Below, one piece after another: positions 55,331 to 63,207 of a DNA stretch of 64,000 bases (its first letter is position 1; the number at the start of each line of letters is the position of its first letter). The notes under the pieces are model-generated. The model was not told the DNA's origin, ran no database searches, and saw nothing but the letters and a program-made list of their open reading frames with translations. Source of the DNA: Paeniglutamicibacter cryotolerans (GTDB lineage Bacteria > Actinomycetota > Actinomycetes > Actinomycetales > Micrococcaceae); contig NZ_JACHVS010000001.1 in the NCBI RefSeq assembly GCF_014190875.1, forward strand, positions 1,984,001 to 2,048,000. The letters run 5' to 3'. Position numbers and translations under genes: made by a program.

Positions 55331-56269
55331 ATGGCAGACATTACGCTCAAGCAAATCGAGTACTTGATGGCTGCGGCCGAAGCGGGGAGCGTCACGGGAG
55401 CCGCAGCCAAGCTCTTCCTGAGCCAATCAGCAGTTTCCACCGCACTGACCGATCTGGAGCAGGCCCTCGGGGCTCAGCTTTTCGTACGCCATCCGCGCGG
55501 CATGACACTGACCGCAGCGGGCCGTGAAGCGCTGGCCGAGGGGCGCCGCGTGCTGGCCGGGGTCGAGGAGATGCGGGAAACCGCTCGCGCAAACGTGGAC
55601 TCATTGGCGGGGCGGCTGCGCATCGGGTGCTACTCGACGCTCGCGCCGGTGCTGCTGCCGCGGGTCATCGATGGATTCCTTCGCAAGAACCCGTTGGTCG
55701 ACCTTTCCTTCATCGAGGGGTCGCAGTCGGCGCTCGCCGACGCCTTGCGCAGCGGGACCATCGACCTGGCCATCGTCTACGACTACGACGTCCATGAGAT
55801 GCGCCATCCAGATGAATTCACGCTGCGGCGCGTCCATGCCTCCGAGCCCTACGTCTTGCTGCCCCCGGAGCATCGCCTGGCCGGTCGGCGCACGGTGAGC
55901 CTGCAAGAGTTGGAATCCGAGGAGATGATCCTGTTCGATCTGGCCCCGGGCGGAGAATACTTCCTCTCGCTCTTCCACCAGGCAGGGCTGGAGCCGAACG
56001 TCCGCTTCCGGACGAGCAGTTTCGAAATGGTCCGCGCCATGGTGGCCAGGGGGCTGGGTTATTCGATCCTGAGCCAACGCACGGATATTTCCATGAGCTA
56101 TGAGGGCAAGGTCTTTACCGTCTGCGAACTGGCCGAGGAAATCAAGCCGCTGGGCATCTCCACCTCGCGGCTGACTCGGGCCAGGCCCACCCGGCGGATG
56201 CGCGCGTTCGCCGAAGAGCTGAGCCGGCAACTCAGCAGCTGGCGGACGGGAGGAAACCAAGAGTCCTGA
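55331..56269 (+). CDS. LysR-family transcriptional regulator
   Basis: A 312-residue LysR regulator. The winged helix covers residues 5-64 (LKQIEYLMAAAEAGSVTGAAAKLFLSQSAVSTALTDLEQALGAQLFVRHPRGMTLT), followed by a linker helix and a two-lobe effector domain from ~93 (RLRIGCYSTLAPVLLPRVI) to ~300. It diverges from the M20/ABC operon and precedes the flavin monooxygenase genes by 125 bases, so it may control both sides. Ribosome site is weak (GAAAGG). The effector is likely the imported compound or a breakdown product. Confidence 0.92.
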   Translation: MADITLKQIEYLMAAAEAGSVTGAAAKLFLSQSAVSTALTDLEQALGAQLFVRHPRGMTLTAAGREALAEGRRVLAGVEEMRETARANVDSLAGRLRIGCYSTLAPVLLPRVIDGFLRKNPLVDLSFIEGSQSALADALRSGTIDLAIVYDYDVHEMRHPDEFTLRRVHASEPYVLLPPEHRLAGRRTVSLQELESEEMILFDLAPGGEYFLSLFHQAGLEPNVRFRTSSFEMVRAMVARGLGYSILSQRTDISMSYEGKVFTVCELAEEIKPLGISTSRLTRARPTRRMRAFAEELSRQLSSWRTGGNQES

Positions 56270-56394
56270 GATGGCTTCTGTTTTGCCGATGGACATCCTC
56301 TGAAGAATCTGATTGTTCTATTGAGAGCTGTCTCACAAACTTGTTCATATCAGCGAATGCACCGGTGAACCCCGGATGAACAAGGAGGCAGAAG

Positions 56395-56997
56395 ATGGCT
56401 ACATCAACTGAAGCCAGCACGGTCGGCGGCCCGGTTGCCGCCGCCGGCGAAGCGACGGAGCAAGATATCCTGCGCACGTCATTCATCGAAGCTATGGGCC
56501 GCACCGCCACCGGTGTCACCGTGGTCGGCACGGACGGGCCCGCGGGCCGCCTCGCCCAGACCGTGAGTGCCATGTGCTCGGTCTCGGCGGACCCCGAAAC
56601 CCTGCTGGTCTGCGTGCATCGCAAGAGTCCCCTGAACGAGGCCATCGCCCGTCACGGCGTCTTTTCCGTCTCGGTCCTGGGAGTCCAGCACGACCACGTG
56701 GCCGACACGTTCGCCGGCCGGCCCTGGCCGGGCAAGGAGCGCTGGGATTTCACCTGCGGCAAGTGGGTCAGCCTCCCCTCCGGATCACCGGCGATCGAAG
56801 ACGCCTTGGCCTACTTTGACTGCAGCGTGCGCCAGGTCGTGGAATGCGGATCGCACTTCATCTACTTCGGCAACGTGCTCCATGCCGGTGGAGAAGCCGG
56901 CGAGCCGCTGACCTACCACGCCCGGACGTACGGGAAGCCGCTTCCTGTCCCGCCGTCACAGTTTGACGACTATCCGGGTTCCGGACCGGTCCGCTAA
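56395..56997 (+). CDS. Flavin reductase (HpaC-like) for the adjacent monooxygenase
   Basis: A 200-residue flavin reductase of the HpaC/FMN-binding split-barrel family, which supplies reduced flavin to a two-component monooxygenase. The core is FIEAMGRTATGVTVVGTDGP, AQTVSAMCSVSADPETLLVCVHRKSPLNEAI, FSVSVLGVQHDHVADTFAG and the closing HFIYFGNVLHAGGEAGEPLTYHARTYG. A 30-residue Ala/Thr-rich N-terminus precedes the domain. AAGGAGG lies 6 bases before the ATG. The oxygenase gene starts 40 bases after its stop. Confidence 0.9.
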   Translation: MATSTEASTVGGPVAAAGEATEQDILRTSFIEAMGRTATGVTVVGTDGPAGRLAQTVSAMCSVSADPETLLVCVHRKSPLNEAIARHGVFSVSVLGVQHDHVADTFAGRPWPGKERWDFTCGKWVSLPSGSPAIEDALAYFDCSVRQVVECGSHFIYFGNVLHAGGEAGEPLTYHARTYGKPLPVPPSQFDDYPGSGPVR

Positions 56998-57037
56998 GCC
57001 CAGAAAAGACTAAATCAACGATTGTTAGGTGGTTATT

Positions 57038-58546
57038 GTGCTTCGTACTGGAGAAGAATACCGGGAGTCCATCCGAGATGGCCGCAAGGTCTACGTCAAT
57101 GGCGAACAGGTCCGGGATGTCACGACGCATCCGATGTTCAAGCCGATCGTGGACCGCCGCGCCCACATCTACGACATGGCGCACCAGGAATCCACCCAGG
57201 CGGTGATGACGTACACGGACGAAGCGAGCGGGGAGCTGAACGCGATCGGCAACCGGCTGCCGCGCACCCAGGAGGATTGGTGGGACAAGCGCCGTGCCGT
57301 GGATGCCGTGCAGCGCGAGTCCGGCGGAGTGGTCACCCGGGTGGGCGATGAGACGATCGGCGAAATGTGGTCGCTCTTCGATGGCCAGGACGTGCTCAAC
57401 GAGGTCGATCCGCGCTTTTCGGATAATATCCGACGGCATATCGAGCACTCCATCAGTGCTGATACGTTCCATATCTCGGCGAACACCGACCCCAAGGGAG
57501 ACCGGTCCAAGGCTCCGCAGGATCAGGATCCGGACATGCTGCTGCATGTGGTCAAGGAGACCGACAACGGCATCGTGGTCCGCGGTGCCAAGTATGAAAC
57601 CGCTGCCGCCTACGCCAACCAGGCGTTCACCAAGCCGACGATCGCCAACTGGGGCAACAGTGAACTTTCCGAGTACGCGGTGGGCTTCATTGCCGACCTG
57701 GGCAGCCCTGGACTGCAGTTCATTTCGCGCACCGGTTTCGCCGGACGTGCCTCGGCCGCCGACTATCCGCTGTCGAATTCCGTGGACGAGGTCGAATCGC
57801 TGGTCATTTTCGACAACGTTGAAATCCCTTGGGAGAACGTGCTCTTCTACCGCCACACCAAGGCCGCGAGCTTCATCCGCTCCACGCTTCACCGCTACTC
57901 CGCGTTCCCGTTCGTGCAGCGCACCCAGCATCTGGCGGACCTGATGATCGGTGCCGCGCTGTGGAACGTGAAGCAGACCGGCCTGGAAAAACAGCAGGCC
58001 GTCCAAGAGAAGCTCGCCCAGCTGGCTTGCTACCGTGAAAACATCAATGCCCACCTGACGGCATCCATCGCGCTGGCGGAGCCGAGCCCCGGTGGACTGT
58101 TGATGCCCAACCAGTCGCTGCTCTACACCGGACGCGTCACCGCGCTGTCCCAGCTCCCGGCGATGATGCACATCGCCCGCGAACTGTGTGGCGGTCAGAT
58201 CTGCATTACCCCGGATGCCGGTGCGTTCAGCCACCCCGACACCAAGGAATGGATGGAAAAGTACTACAACGTCAACGAGAACTGGATCGCCGATGACCGG
58301 CGCAAGCTGCTGGCCTTCGCCCGCGACCTGCTCAACAGCGACTACGCCGGACACCGGCTCACTTTCCAGCTCTTCGCCCAGTCCCCGCCGTTCGCCCAGC
58401 TCGGTGCGATCTACCGAAACTTCGACTTCGATGGACCGCTGGACCTGGTCCGGAAGGCCGCCGACCTCTCGGAGAACGTCTTGGGTGGACAGGTGCTAGG
58501 TACCGGTAACCGTGCGGCACAGGATGGAAAGGTCGCGGTCAAATGA
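57038..58546 (+). CDS. 4-hydroxyphenylacetate 3-hydroxylase (HpaB)-family flavin monooxygenase
   Basis: A 502-residue oxygenase component with the acyl-CoA-dehydrogenase-like fold of HpaB. It starts LRTGEEYRESIRDGRKVYVNGEQV, has ADTFHISANTDPKGDR and IVVRGAKYETAAAYANQAF in the flavin domain, and ends NYDFAGHRLTFQLFAQ-type sequence (SDYAGHRLTFQLF). Family members hydroxylate phenols, but others act on pyrroles, indoles and related N-heterocycles. GTG 57038 is chosen over GTG 57029 because AGGTGG lies 5 bases before it. It depends on the flavin reductase just upstream. The nitrogen-type transporters nearby favour a heterocyclic substrate. Confidence 0.88.
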   Translation: MLRTGEEYRESIRDGRKVYVNGEQVRDVTTHPMFKPIVDRRAHIYDMAHQESTQAVMTYTDEASGELNAIGNRLPRTQEDWWDKRRAVDAVQRESGGVVTRVGDETIGEMWSLFDGQDVLNEVDPRFSDNIRRHIEHSISADTFHISANTDPKGDRSKAPQDQDPDMLLHVVKETDNGIVVRGAKYETAAAYANQAFTKPTIANWGNSELSEYAVGFIADLGSPGLQFISRTGFAGRASAADYPLSNSVDEVESLVIFDNVEIPWENVLFYRHTKAASFIRSTLHRYSAFPFVQRTQHLADLMIGAALWNVKQTGLEKQQAVQEKLAQLACYRENINAHLTASIALAEPSPGGLLMPNQSLLYTGRVTALSQLPAMMHIARELCGGQICITPDAGAFSHPDTKEWMEKYYNVNENWIADDRRKLLAFARDLLNSDYAGHRLTFQLFAQSPPFAQLGAIYRNFDFDGPLDLVRKAADLSENVLGGQVLGTGNRAAQDGKVAVK

Positions 58547-58592
58547 TGACGCGCAACACCACTACCTTCAACCCAGAGGAGAAACAGTAGAC

Positions 58593-59270
58593 ATGACCTT
58601 TTCACTCGTTGCCAGGGACCCGAAGACCGGCGCCTTCGGCATGGTCGTCACCTCATCCAGCCCGGCTGTCGCTGCCCGCTGCATCCATTTGCGTTCGGAA
58701 GTGGGTGGCGTCGCCTCGCAGAACGTCACCGATCCCGGGCTCGGTGCCCGGATCCTGGATGAGCTGGCCCGTGGAGCCGACGCCGTGGAGGCCTTGGCCC
58801 GCGTCACCGGAGCCGCGGCAAACATCGATTTCCGCCAGCTTTCCGTGGTCGACGCGGCGGGCAACACCGCGTCGTTCTCGGGGGCCGGAACATTGGGCAC
58901 GCACCGCACCGTGGAACAGGACGGGGCCGTGGCTGCGGGAAACCTGCTCAGTGACCCCAGGGTTCCACAGGCGATCATGGATGCCTACCAGAATTCCACC
59001 GCCGAGGCCTTTGAACGCCGGCTGCTCGATGGCCTGGCGGCTGGGCAGGCTGCCGGGGGTGAAGAGGGACCGGTGCATTCGGCCGGCCTGATGGTGAAGG
59101 ACCGGCACAGCTGGGCCCCCACCGACCTGCGGGTGGACTGGGACGATGAAGACCCGATCGCAGCCCTGGCACTTTTGTGGGATCGGTGGGCTCCGGAAAA
59201 GGAGGCCTACCGCACCCGGGCGATCGAGCCGGCGACCGCTCCAACCTATGGCGTCCCCGGGGACCAGTAG
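58593..59270 (+). CDS. DUF1028 family protein, Ntn-hydrolase-like
   Basis: A 225-residue DUF1028 protein. The N-terminus MTFSLVARDPKTGAFGMVVTSSSPAVAARC matches the family, in which the residue after Met is thought to be an Ntn-type nucleophile, followed by VASQNVTDPGLGARILDEL and AAGNLLSDPRVPQAIMDAY. Such genes often sit beside amidohydrolases and M20 enzymes, and an amide- or lactam-cleaving role is proposed but not proven. GAGGAG precedes the ATG at 58593; the frame extends back to 58512 inside the oxygenase gene. It ends the rightward operon at a strong hairpin. Confidence 0.87.
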   Translation: MTFSLVARDPKTGAFGMVVTSSSPAVAARCIHLRSEVGGVASQNVTDPGLGARILDELARGADAVEALARVTGAAANIDFRQLSVVDAAGNTASFSGAGTLGTHRTVEQDGAVAAGNLLSDPRVPQAIMDAYQNSTAEAFERRLLDGLAAGQAAGGEEGPVHSAGLMVKDRHSWAPTDLRVDWDDEDPIAALALLWDRWAPEKEAYRTRAIEPATAPTYGVPGDQ

Positions 59271-59292
59271 GCTCGGAGTTCGGCTTCAAAAG

Positions 59293-59331
59293 GAAGGCGC
59301 TCTGGCGGCCGCTGGCCGCCAGAGCGCCTTC
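59293..59331 (+). terminator. Hairpin terminator after the DUF1028 gene
   Basis: A perfect 18-bp stem (59293-59310 with 59314-59331) with a 3-base loop, 22 bases after the stop. Only short T-runs follow. It lies before the convergent TetR gene and may serve both strands. Confidence 0.85.
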
Positions 59332-59449
59332 TTCGCGTAGGGGGACAGTTGGCAGGAACCGGCCGCAGATCGGCGGCTGTGCGGAGAGGAGCCACGGATG
59401 GCTGCGCTTGAGCGGCGCACCATCAGCGCGCCGGAAGTACTGGGGTGAT

Positions 59450-60070
59450 TCAGCTGCCGGAATCGGCGTCCGGGTGCTCAATGCCTGCACCGGTGGCTAC
59501 CGCTGCAAAGCGTAACAGGATGCCTCTGGCCTGTGCCGTGCTCAAGGCGCCACTGCCGGCAATGATCTGCAGCCCCAAGCCGTCTTCCATGGCAATGAAG
59601 GCCCGGGCCAGGGCCAGGGGCTCGGCGGCCAGGACGAAATCTCCGGTATCGCGGCCCTTTTCCAATACCCGTTGATACAGCGATACCTCGTCCCGGTACA
59701 GGTCGGACATCAACTGCTCGTGCTGCTCACTGCGTGCCGCGCTGAGGCTGAGTTCGAACAGCACCCGGGTGAGCACGTCCTCGCGCCCGCTGGGCAGGCC
59801 GCTTTCGATCAGGCCCGTCAGTGCCTTGGTCGGGTTAAGGTGCTTGTCGATGGCGTTCAGGCGATTCCAGTAGTACCGTTCCGAGGCCTTGCGGTGGGTG
59901 GCCGAGACCAGATCCTCGAGTTGCGGATAGTAGTAGCTCACCAGCCGTTCGGAGACCTCGGCCTCGGCGGCAATGTCCTTGATGCGCAGCTGTGGCAGGC
60001 CGTTGCGCGCAATGGTCTGCACCGTGGCATCGACGATTCCGTCCATGCGCTTGTCCCGGTTCCGTGACAA
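59450..60070 (-). CDS. TetR-family regulator of the aldehyde dehydrogenase/NCS1 operon
   Basis: A 206-residue TetR protein. The helix-turn-helix covers ~10-55 (IVDATVQTIARNGLPQLRIKDIAAEAEVSERLVSYYYPQLEDL), and the C-terminal domain is helical, with an aromatic-rich stretch ASERYYWNRLNAID. TTG 60070 is the start with AAAGGA upstream; ATG 60046 is an alternative but would truncate helix 1. It diverges from the aldehyde dehydrogenase gene, and an inverted repeat in between is the probable operator. Confidence 0.87.
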   Translation of the reverse strand: MSRNRDKRMDGIVDATVQTIARNGLPQLRIKDIAAEAEVSERLVSYYYPQLEDLVSATHRKASERYYWNRLNAIDKHLNPTKALTGLIESGLPSGREDVLTRVLFELSLSAARSEQHEQLMSDLYRDEVSLYQRVLEKGRDTGDFVLAAEPLALARAFIAMEDGLGLQIIAGSGALSTAQARGILLRFAAVATGAGIEHPDADSGS

Positions 60071-60175
60071 GTTCCCGTCCTTTCCTGCCCTACTGCGTAA
60101 GCTCTCGCTTATTCCGAAGGGAAGCCGCTAATAATCAGAGGCATGGGGATCTCGCCTAAGTGACTAGGCTCACAT

Positions 60176-60200
60176 AAAGTTGCGGTTAAGCGCAAACTTT
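60176..60200. promoter_or_regulatory. Candidate TetR operator before the aldehyde dehydrogenase gene
   Basis: TTGCG at 60180-60184 and CGCAA at 60191-60195 form a perfect inverted repeat around GTTAAG. The symmetry continues outward as AAAG...CTTT with one unpaired base. It ends 24 bp before the aldehyde dehydrogenase start and 106 bp from the TetR start. Confidence 0.5.
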
Positions 60201-60223
60201 AGCAACGCCCGAGGAGACATTCC

Positions 60224-61714
60224 ATGCCCAGCAATACGCTAGCCGATTGGCAGAAGCTCGCCGAAAAAACCACCCTTCCCACACGTGCTCATATCGATGG
60301 CCAAGCCGTGGACGCGCTCTCGGGGGAGACGTTCACCTCCATCAACCCGGCCAATGGCAAGTCTCTGGCCGAGGTGGCTTCCTGCGACGAGGCCGATGTC
60401 GACCGTGCCACGCAAGCGGCCCGGGCCGCCTTCGCGGACGGACGCTGGTCCAGGGCACCACAGGCAGAACGGAAGCGGGTCATGGGCCGCATGGCCGAGG
60501 CGATGCGGGAGAACGCCGAGGAACTCGCGCTGCTCGACAGCCTGGACATGGGCAAGCGAGTCGTCGACGCGCTGAGCATGGATGTGCCGTTCTCGGCCTC
60601 GCTCTTCGACTTCTATGGCGAGGCCATCGACAAGCTCAACGGCGAGGTGGTCACCACTGACCCCGGTGTGCATGCGACCATCACCAAGGAGCCCTTGGGC
60701 GTCGTCGGTGCCGTGGTGCCCTGGAACTATCCGGTGGACATGGCCGCATGGAAATTGGCCCCGGCGTTGGCGGCCGGATGCAGCGTGGTGCTGAAGCCAG
60801 CCGAACAGTCCCCGCTCTCGGCACTTCGCCTGGCCGAACTCTTCTCCGCCGCCGGGCTGCCCGACGGGGTGCTTAATGTACTCCCCGGGATGGGCGCCAC
60901 CGCCGGCCGGTCCATTGGCCTGCACCAGGACATCGACACCGTCGTCTTTACCGGTTCCACGCAGGTCGGCAAGATGTTCCAACGGTATGCCGGCGAATCG
61001 AACATGAAACAGGTGTGGCCAGAATGCGGTGGCAAGAGCCCCAACCTCATCTTCAATGACACCGCCGACCTGCAAAAGGCCGCTGAATCAGCGGCCTTCG
61101 ACGTCTTCTTCAACCAGGGGGCCGTATGCTCCTCGCACTCCAGGGTCCTGGTCCAGCGCGGCGTGCACGCCGAATTCGTAGGCCTGCTGCGGTCGATCGC
61201 CGCCGGGTATGCCCCGGGCAACCCGCTTGATCCGGCAGCCGGCATGGGCGCGCTGGTCACCAAGGAACACACCGACATGGTGCAGGGCTTCATCGAACGT
61301 GCCCGCCCGGACGCCGAGCTGATCCACGGCGGGGGACGCCTGTTCCTGGAGGGCAGCGACTGCTACATCGAACCAACGATTTTCGACCAGGTGCATCCGG
61401 ACTCCGAGTTGGCCCGCGACGAAGTCTTCGGACCCGTCATGGCCATCATCCCCTTCGACACTGAAGAAGAGGCCCTGCGCATCGCCAACGACACTCCCTT
61501 CGGGCTCGCCGCCTCGCTATGGACCTCCGACATCTCCCGCGTGCACCGGCTCTCCCGGAGCCTGGTCGCCGGTACCGTCACGGTCAATGCGACAGATGCC
61601 TTCGGAGCCCAAACGCCCTTCGGTGGTTTCAAGGGATCGGGATACGGCAGGGACCTGTCCCTGCACGCCCTGGACAAATACCAGGGCTTGAAAACCACCT
61701 GGATCTCCTACTAG
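60224..61714 (+). CDS. NAD(P)-dependent aldehyde dehydrogenase, PuuC/DhaS-like
   Basis: A 496-residue aldehyde dehydrogenase. Features are PTRAHIDGQAVDALSGETFTSINPANG, PLGVVGAVVPWNYPVDMAAWKLAPALAAG, FTGSTQVGKMF, the base glutamate in PECGGKSPN, and catalytic cysteine in NQGAVCSSHSRV. The closest functional group is gamma-glutamyl-gamma-aminobutyraldehyde dehydrogenase and other amino-aldehyde dehydrogenases. GAGGAGA precedes the ATG. It forms a transcription unit with the NCS1 permease and M20 hydrolase under the divergent TetR regulator. Confidence 0.92.
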   Translation: MPSNTLADWQKLAEKTTLPTRAHIDGQAVDALSGETFTSINPANGKSLAEVASCDEADVDRATQAARAAFADGRWSRAPQAERKRVMGRMAEAMRENAEELALLDSLDMGKRVVDALSMDVPFSASLFDFYGEAIDKLNGEVVTTDPGVHATITKEPLGVVGAVVPWNYPVDMAAWKLAPALAAGCSVVLKPAEQSPLSALRLAELFSAAGLPDGVLNVLPGMGATAGRSIGLHQDIDTVVFTGSTQVGKMFQRYAGESNMKQVWPECGGKSPNLIFNDTADLQKAAESAAFDVFFNQGAVCSSHSRVLVQRGVHAEFVGLLRSIAAGYAPGNPLDPAAGMGALVTKEHTDMVQGFIERARPDAELIHGGGRLFLEGSDCYIEPTIFDQVHPDSELARDEVFGPVMAIIPFDTEEEALRIANDTPFGLAASLWTSDISRVHRLSRSLVAGTVTVNATDAFGAQTPFGGFKGSGYGRDLSLHALDKYQGLKTTWISY

Positions 61715-61809
61715 GAATCACTCCATCACTTCCACCGGATCATCCATCTTGAAGGGAACCATCATGAATGCCCATCACTCCCAGTGCTCCAAGAACGGGG
61801 GGAACCGCC

Positions 61810-63207
61810 ATGGCCAGTCTGCTTGAGCAAAACTCCATCGGACCGATTCCCCAAGATGAACGCCACGGGCGTCCTCGGGACCTGTTCTTCGTGTGGTTCG
61901 GCGCAAACATGTTCCTCATTACGGTGGTGACCGGCGGTCTGGGAACCACGGTGTTCGGACTGAACTTCTGGAGTACGGTCACAGCCATCGTTGCCGGACT
62001 TCTGATCGGCGGCCTCTTCATGGCCTTGCACGCGGCCCAGGGCCCCGTGCTGGGGGTCCCGCAAATGATCCAGTCACGTGGCCAATTCGGTTCACGCGGG
62101 GCGACGGTGATTGTCATCGTGGTGATCGTGATGTACATGGGCTGGTTCGCCTCGAATGCCGTGGTCGGCGGGCAGGCTCTGCACAGCCTCATTCCCGGCA
62201 TTTCGGTCGGGCTCGGCGTGGTGCTCCTGACGGCCACCAATATCGTGGTCGCCGTCATCGGCTACCGGATGGTGCACCTGGTCATGCGTGCCGGAACGAT
62301 CATCCTTGGCGGGGGTTTCCTGATCTCGCTGGTGCTTACCCTGACCAGCGGACAAGTGAGCGCGCCGGTATTGGCCCAGGGGGACTTCAGCTGGGCAGGA
62401 TTCTTCTCGGTGCTCTCGATTTCGGCCCTGTGGGCCGTGGCCTACGCGCCGTACGTCTCGGATTATTCACGCTACCTGCCGGCAAAGACCGGACCCAAGC
62501 CCGCCTTCTGGGCGACCTATGCCGGGATCGGCATCGGATCTGCCTTGCCGATGGTGCTCGGCGCGCTGATCGGTTCGTTGATCCAGGGTGATGACGTGGT
62601 GGCTGGCCTGCTTGCGGTGATTGGACCCTTCGGAATCTTCCTGCTGTGGGCGGCCGTCATGTTCTCCGGACTCAGCAACGCCATGAACCTCTACGGCGCC
62701 ACCCTCTGCAGCATCACCCTGGTCCAGACCTTCGCCGAACGCTTCATTCCGCGGGCCCGCGGCCGGGCTGTCATTGCCATTCTGCTCGGGATCCTGGCCA
62801 TGATTCTGGGTGTTGGCGGTTCGGATAACTTCCTCGTGCTGCTTGTGGACCTGATCGGGCTGATGTTCTTCGTGATCACGCCCTGGACGGCGATCAACCT
62901 CATGGACTACTACGTGGTCCGGCGCGGTCACTACGAGGTCGACGAATTCTTCAAGCGTGACGGCGGCATCTATGGACGCTGGAACAAGGCGGCGATGACC
63001 TGCTATGCGGTCGGCCTGCTGGTCCAGATCCCCTTCCTTGCATCGACCGTCTATACCGGTCCCTTCACCGAGGCGATGTCCGGGGTCGATATCTCCTGGC
63101 TCGTCGGCCTGGCTGTGACCTGCCCGCTCTACTACCTGCTGGTTCGGAGCAGTTCCACCCCAAAATCATCGATCGCCTCCGCCGACCGCAAGGGAGCAGC
63201 GCTGTGA
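61810..63207 (+). CDS. NCS1-family nucleobase/heterocycle permease (CodB-like)
   Basis: A 465-residue permease with about 12 hydrophobic helices. The N-terminal IGPIPQDERHGRPRDLFFVWFGANMFLITVVTGGLG is diagnostic for NCS1, as are ALWAVAYAPYVSDYSRYLP and FFVITPWTAINLMDYYVVRRGHYEVDEFF. Members import cytosine, hydantoin, allantoin, thiamine precursors and other N-heterocycles with Na+ or H+. ATG 61810 follows a G-rich site; ATG 61768 is in frame, and a separate 20-codon frame (61764-61826) overlaps the start region. Its stop overlaps the following M20 gene (GTGA). This neighbour set supports a heterocyclic substrate. Confidence 0.9.
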   Translation: MASLLEQNSIGPIPQDERHGRPRDLFFVWFGANMFLITVVTGGLGTTVFGLNFWSTVTAIVAGLLIGGLFMALHAAQGPVLGVPQMIQSRGQFGSRGATVIVIVVIVMYMGWFASNAVVGGQALHSLIPGISVGLGVVLLTATNIVVAVIGYRMVHLVMRAGTIILGGGFLISLVLTLTSGQVSAPVLAQGDFSWAGFFSVLSISALWAVAYAPYVSDYSRYLPAKTGPKPAFWATYAGIGIGSALPMVLGALIGSLIQGDDVVAGLLAVIGPFGIFLLWAAVMFSGLSNAMNLYGATLCSITLVQTFAERFIPRARGRAVIAILLGILAMILGVGGSDNFLVLLVDLIGLMFFVITPWTAINLMDYYVVRRGHYEVDEFFKRDGGIYGRWNKAAMTCYAVGLLVQIPFLASTVYTGPFTEAMSGVDISWLVGLAVTCPLYYLLVRSSSTPKSSIASADRKGAAL

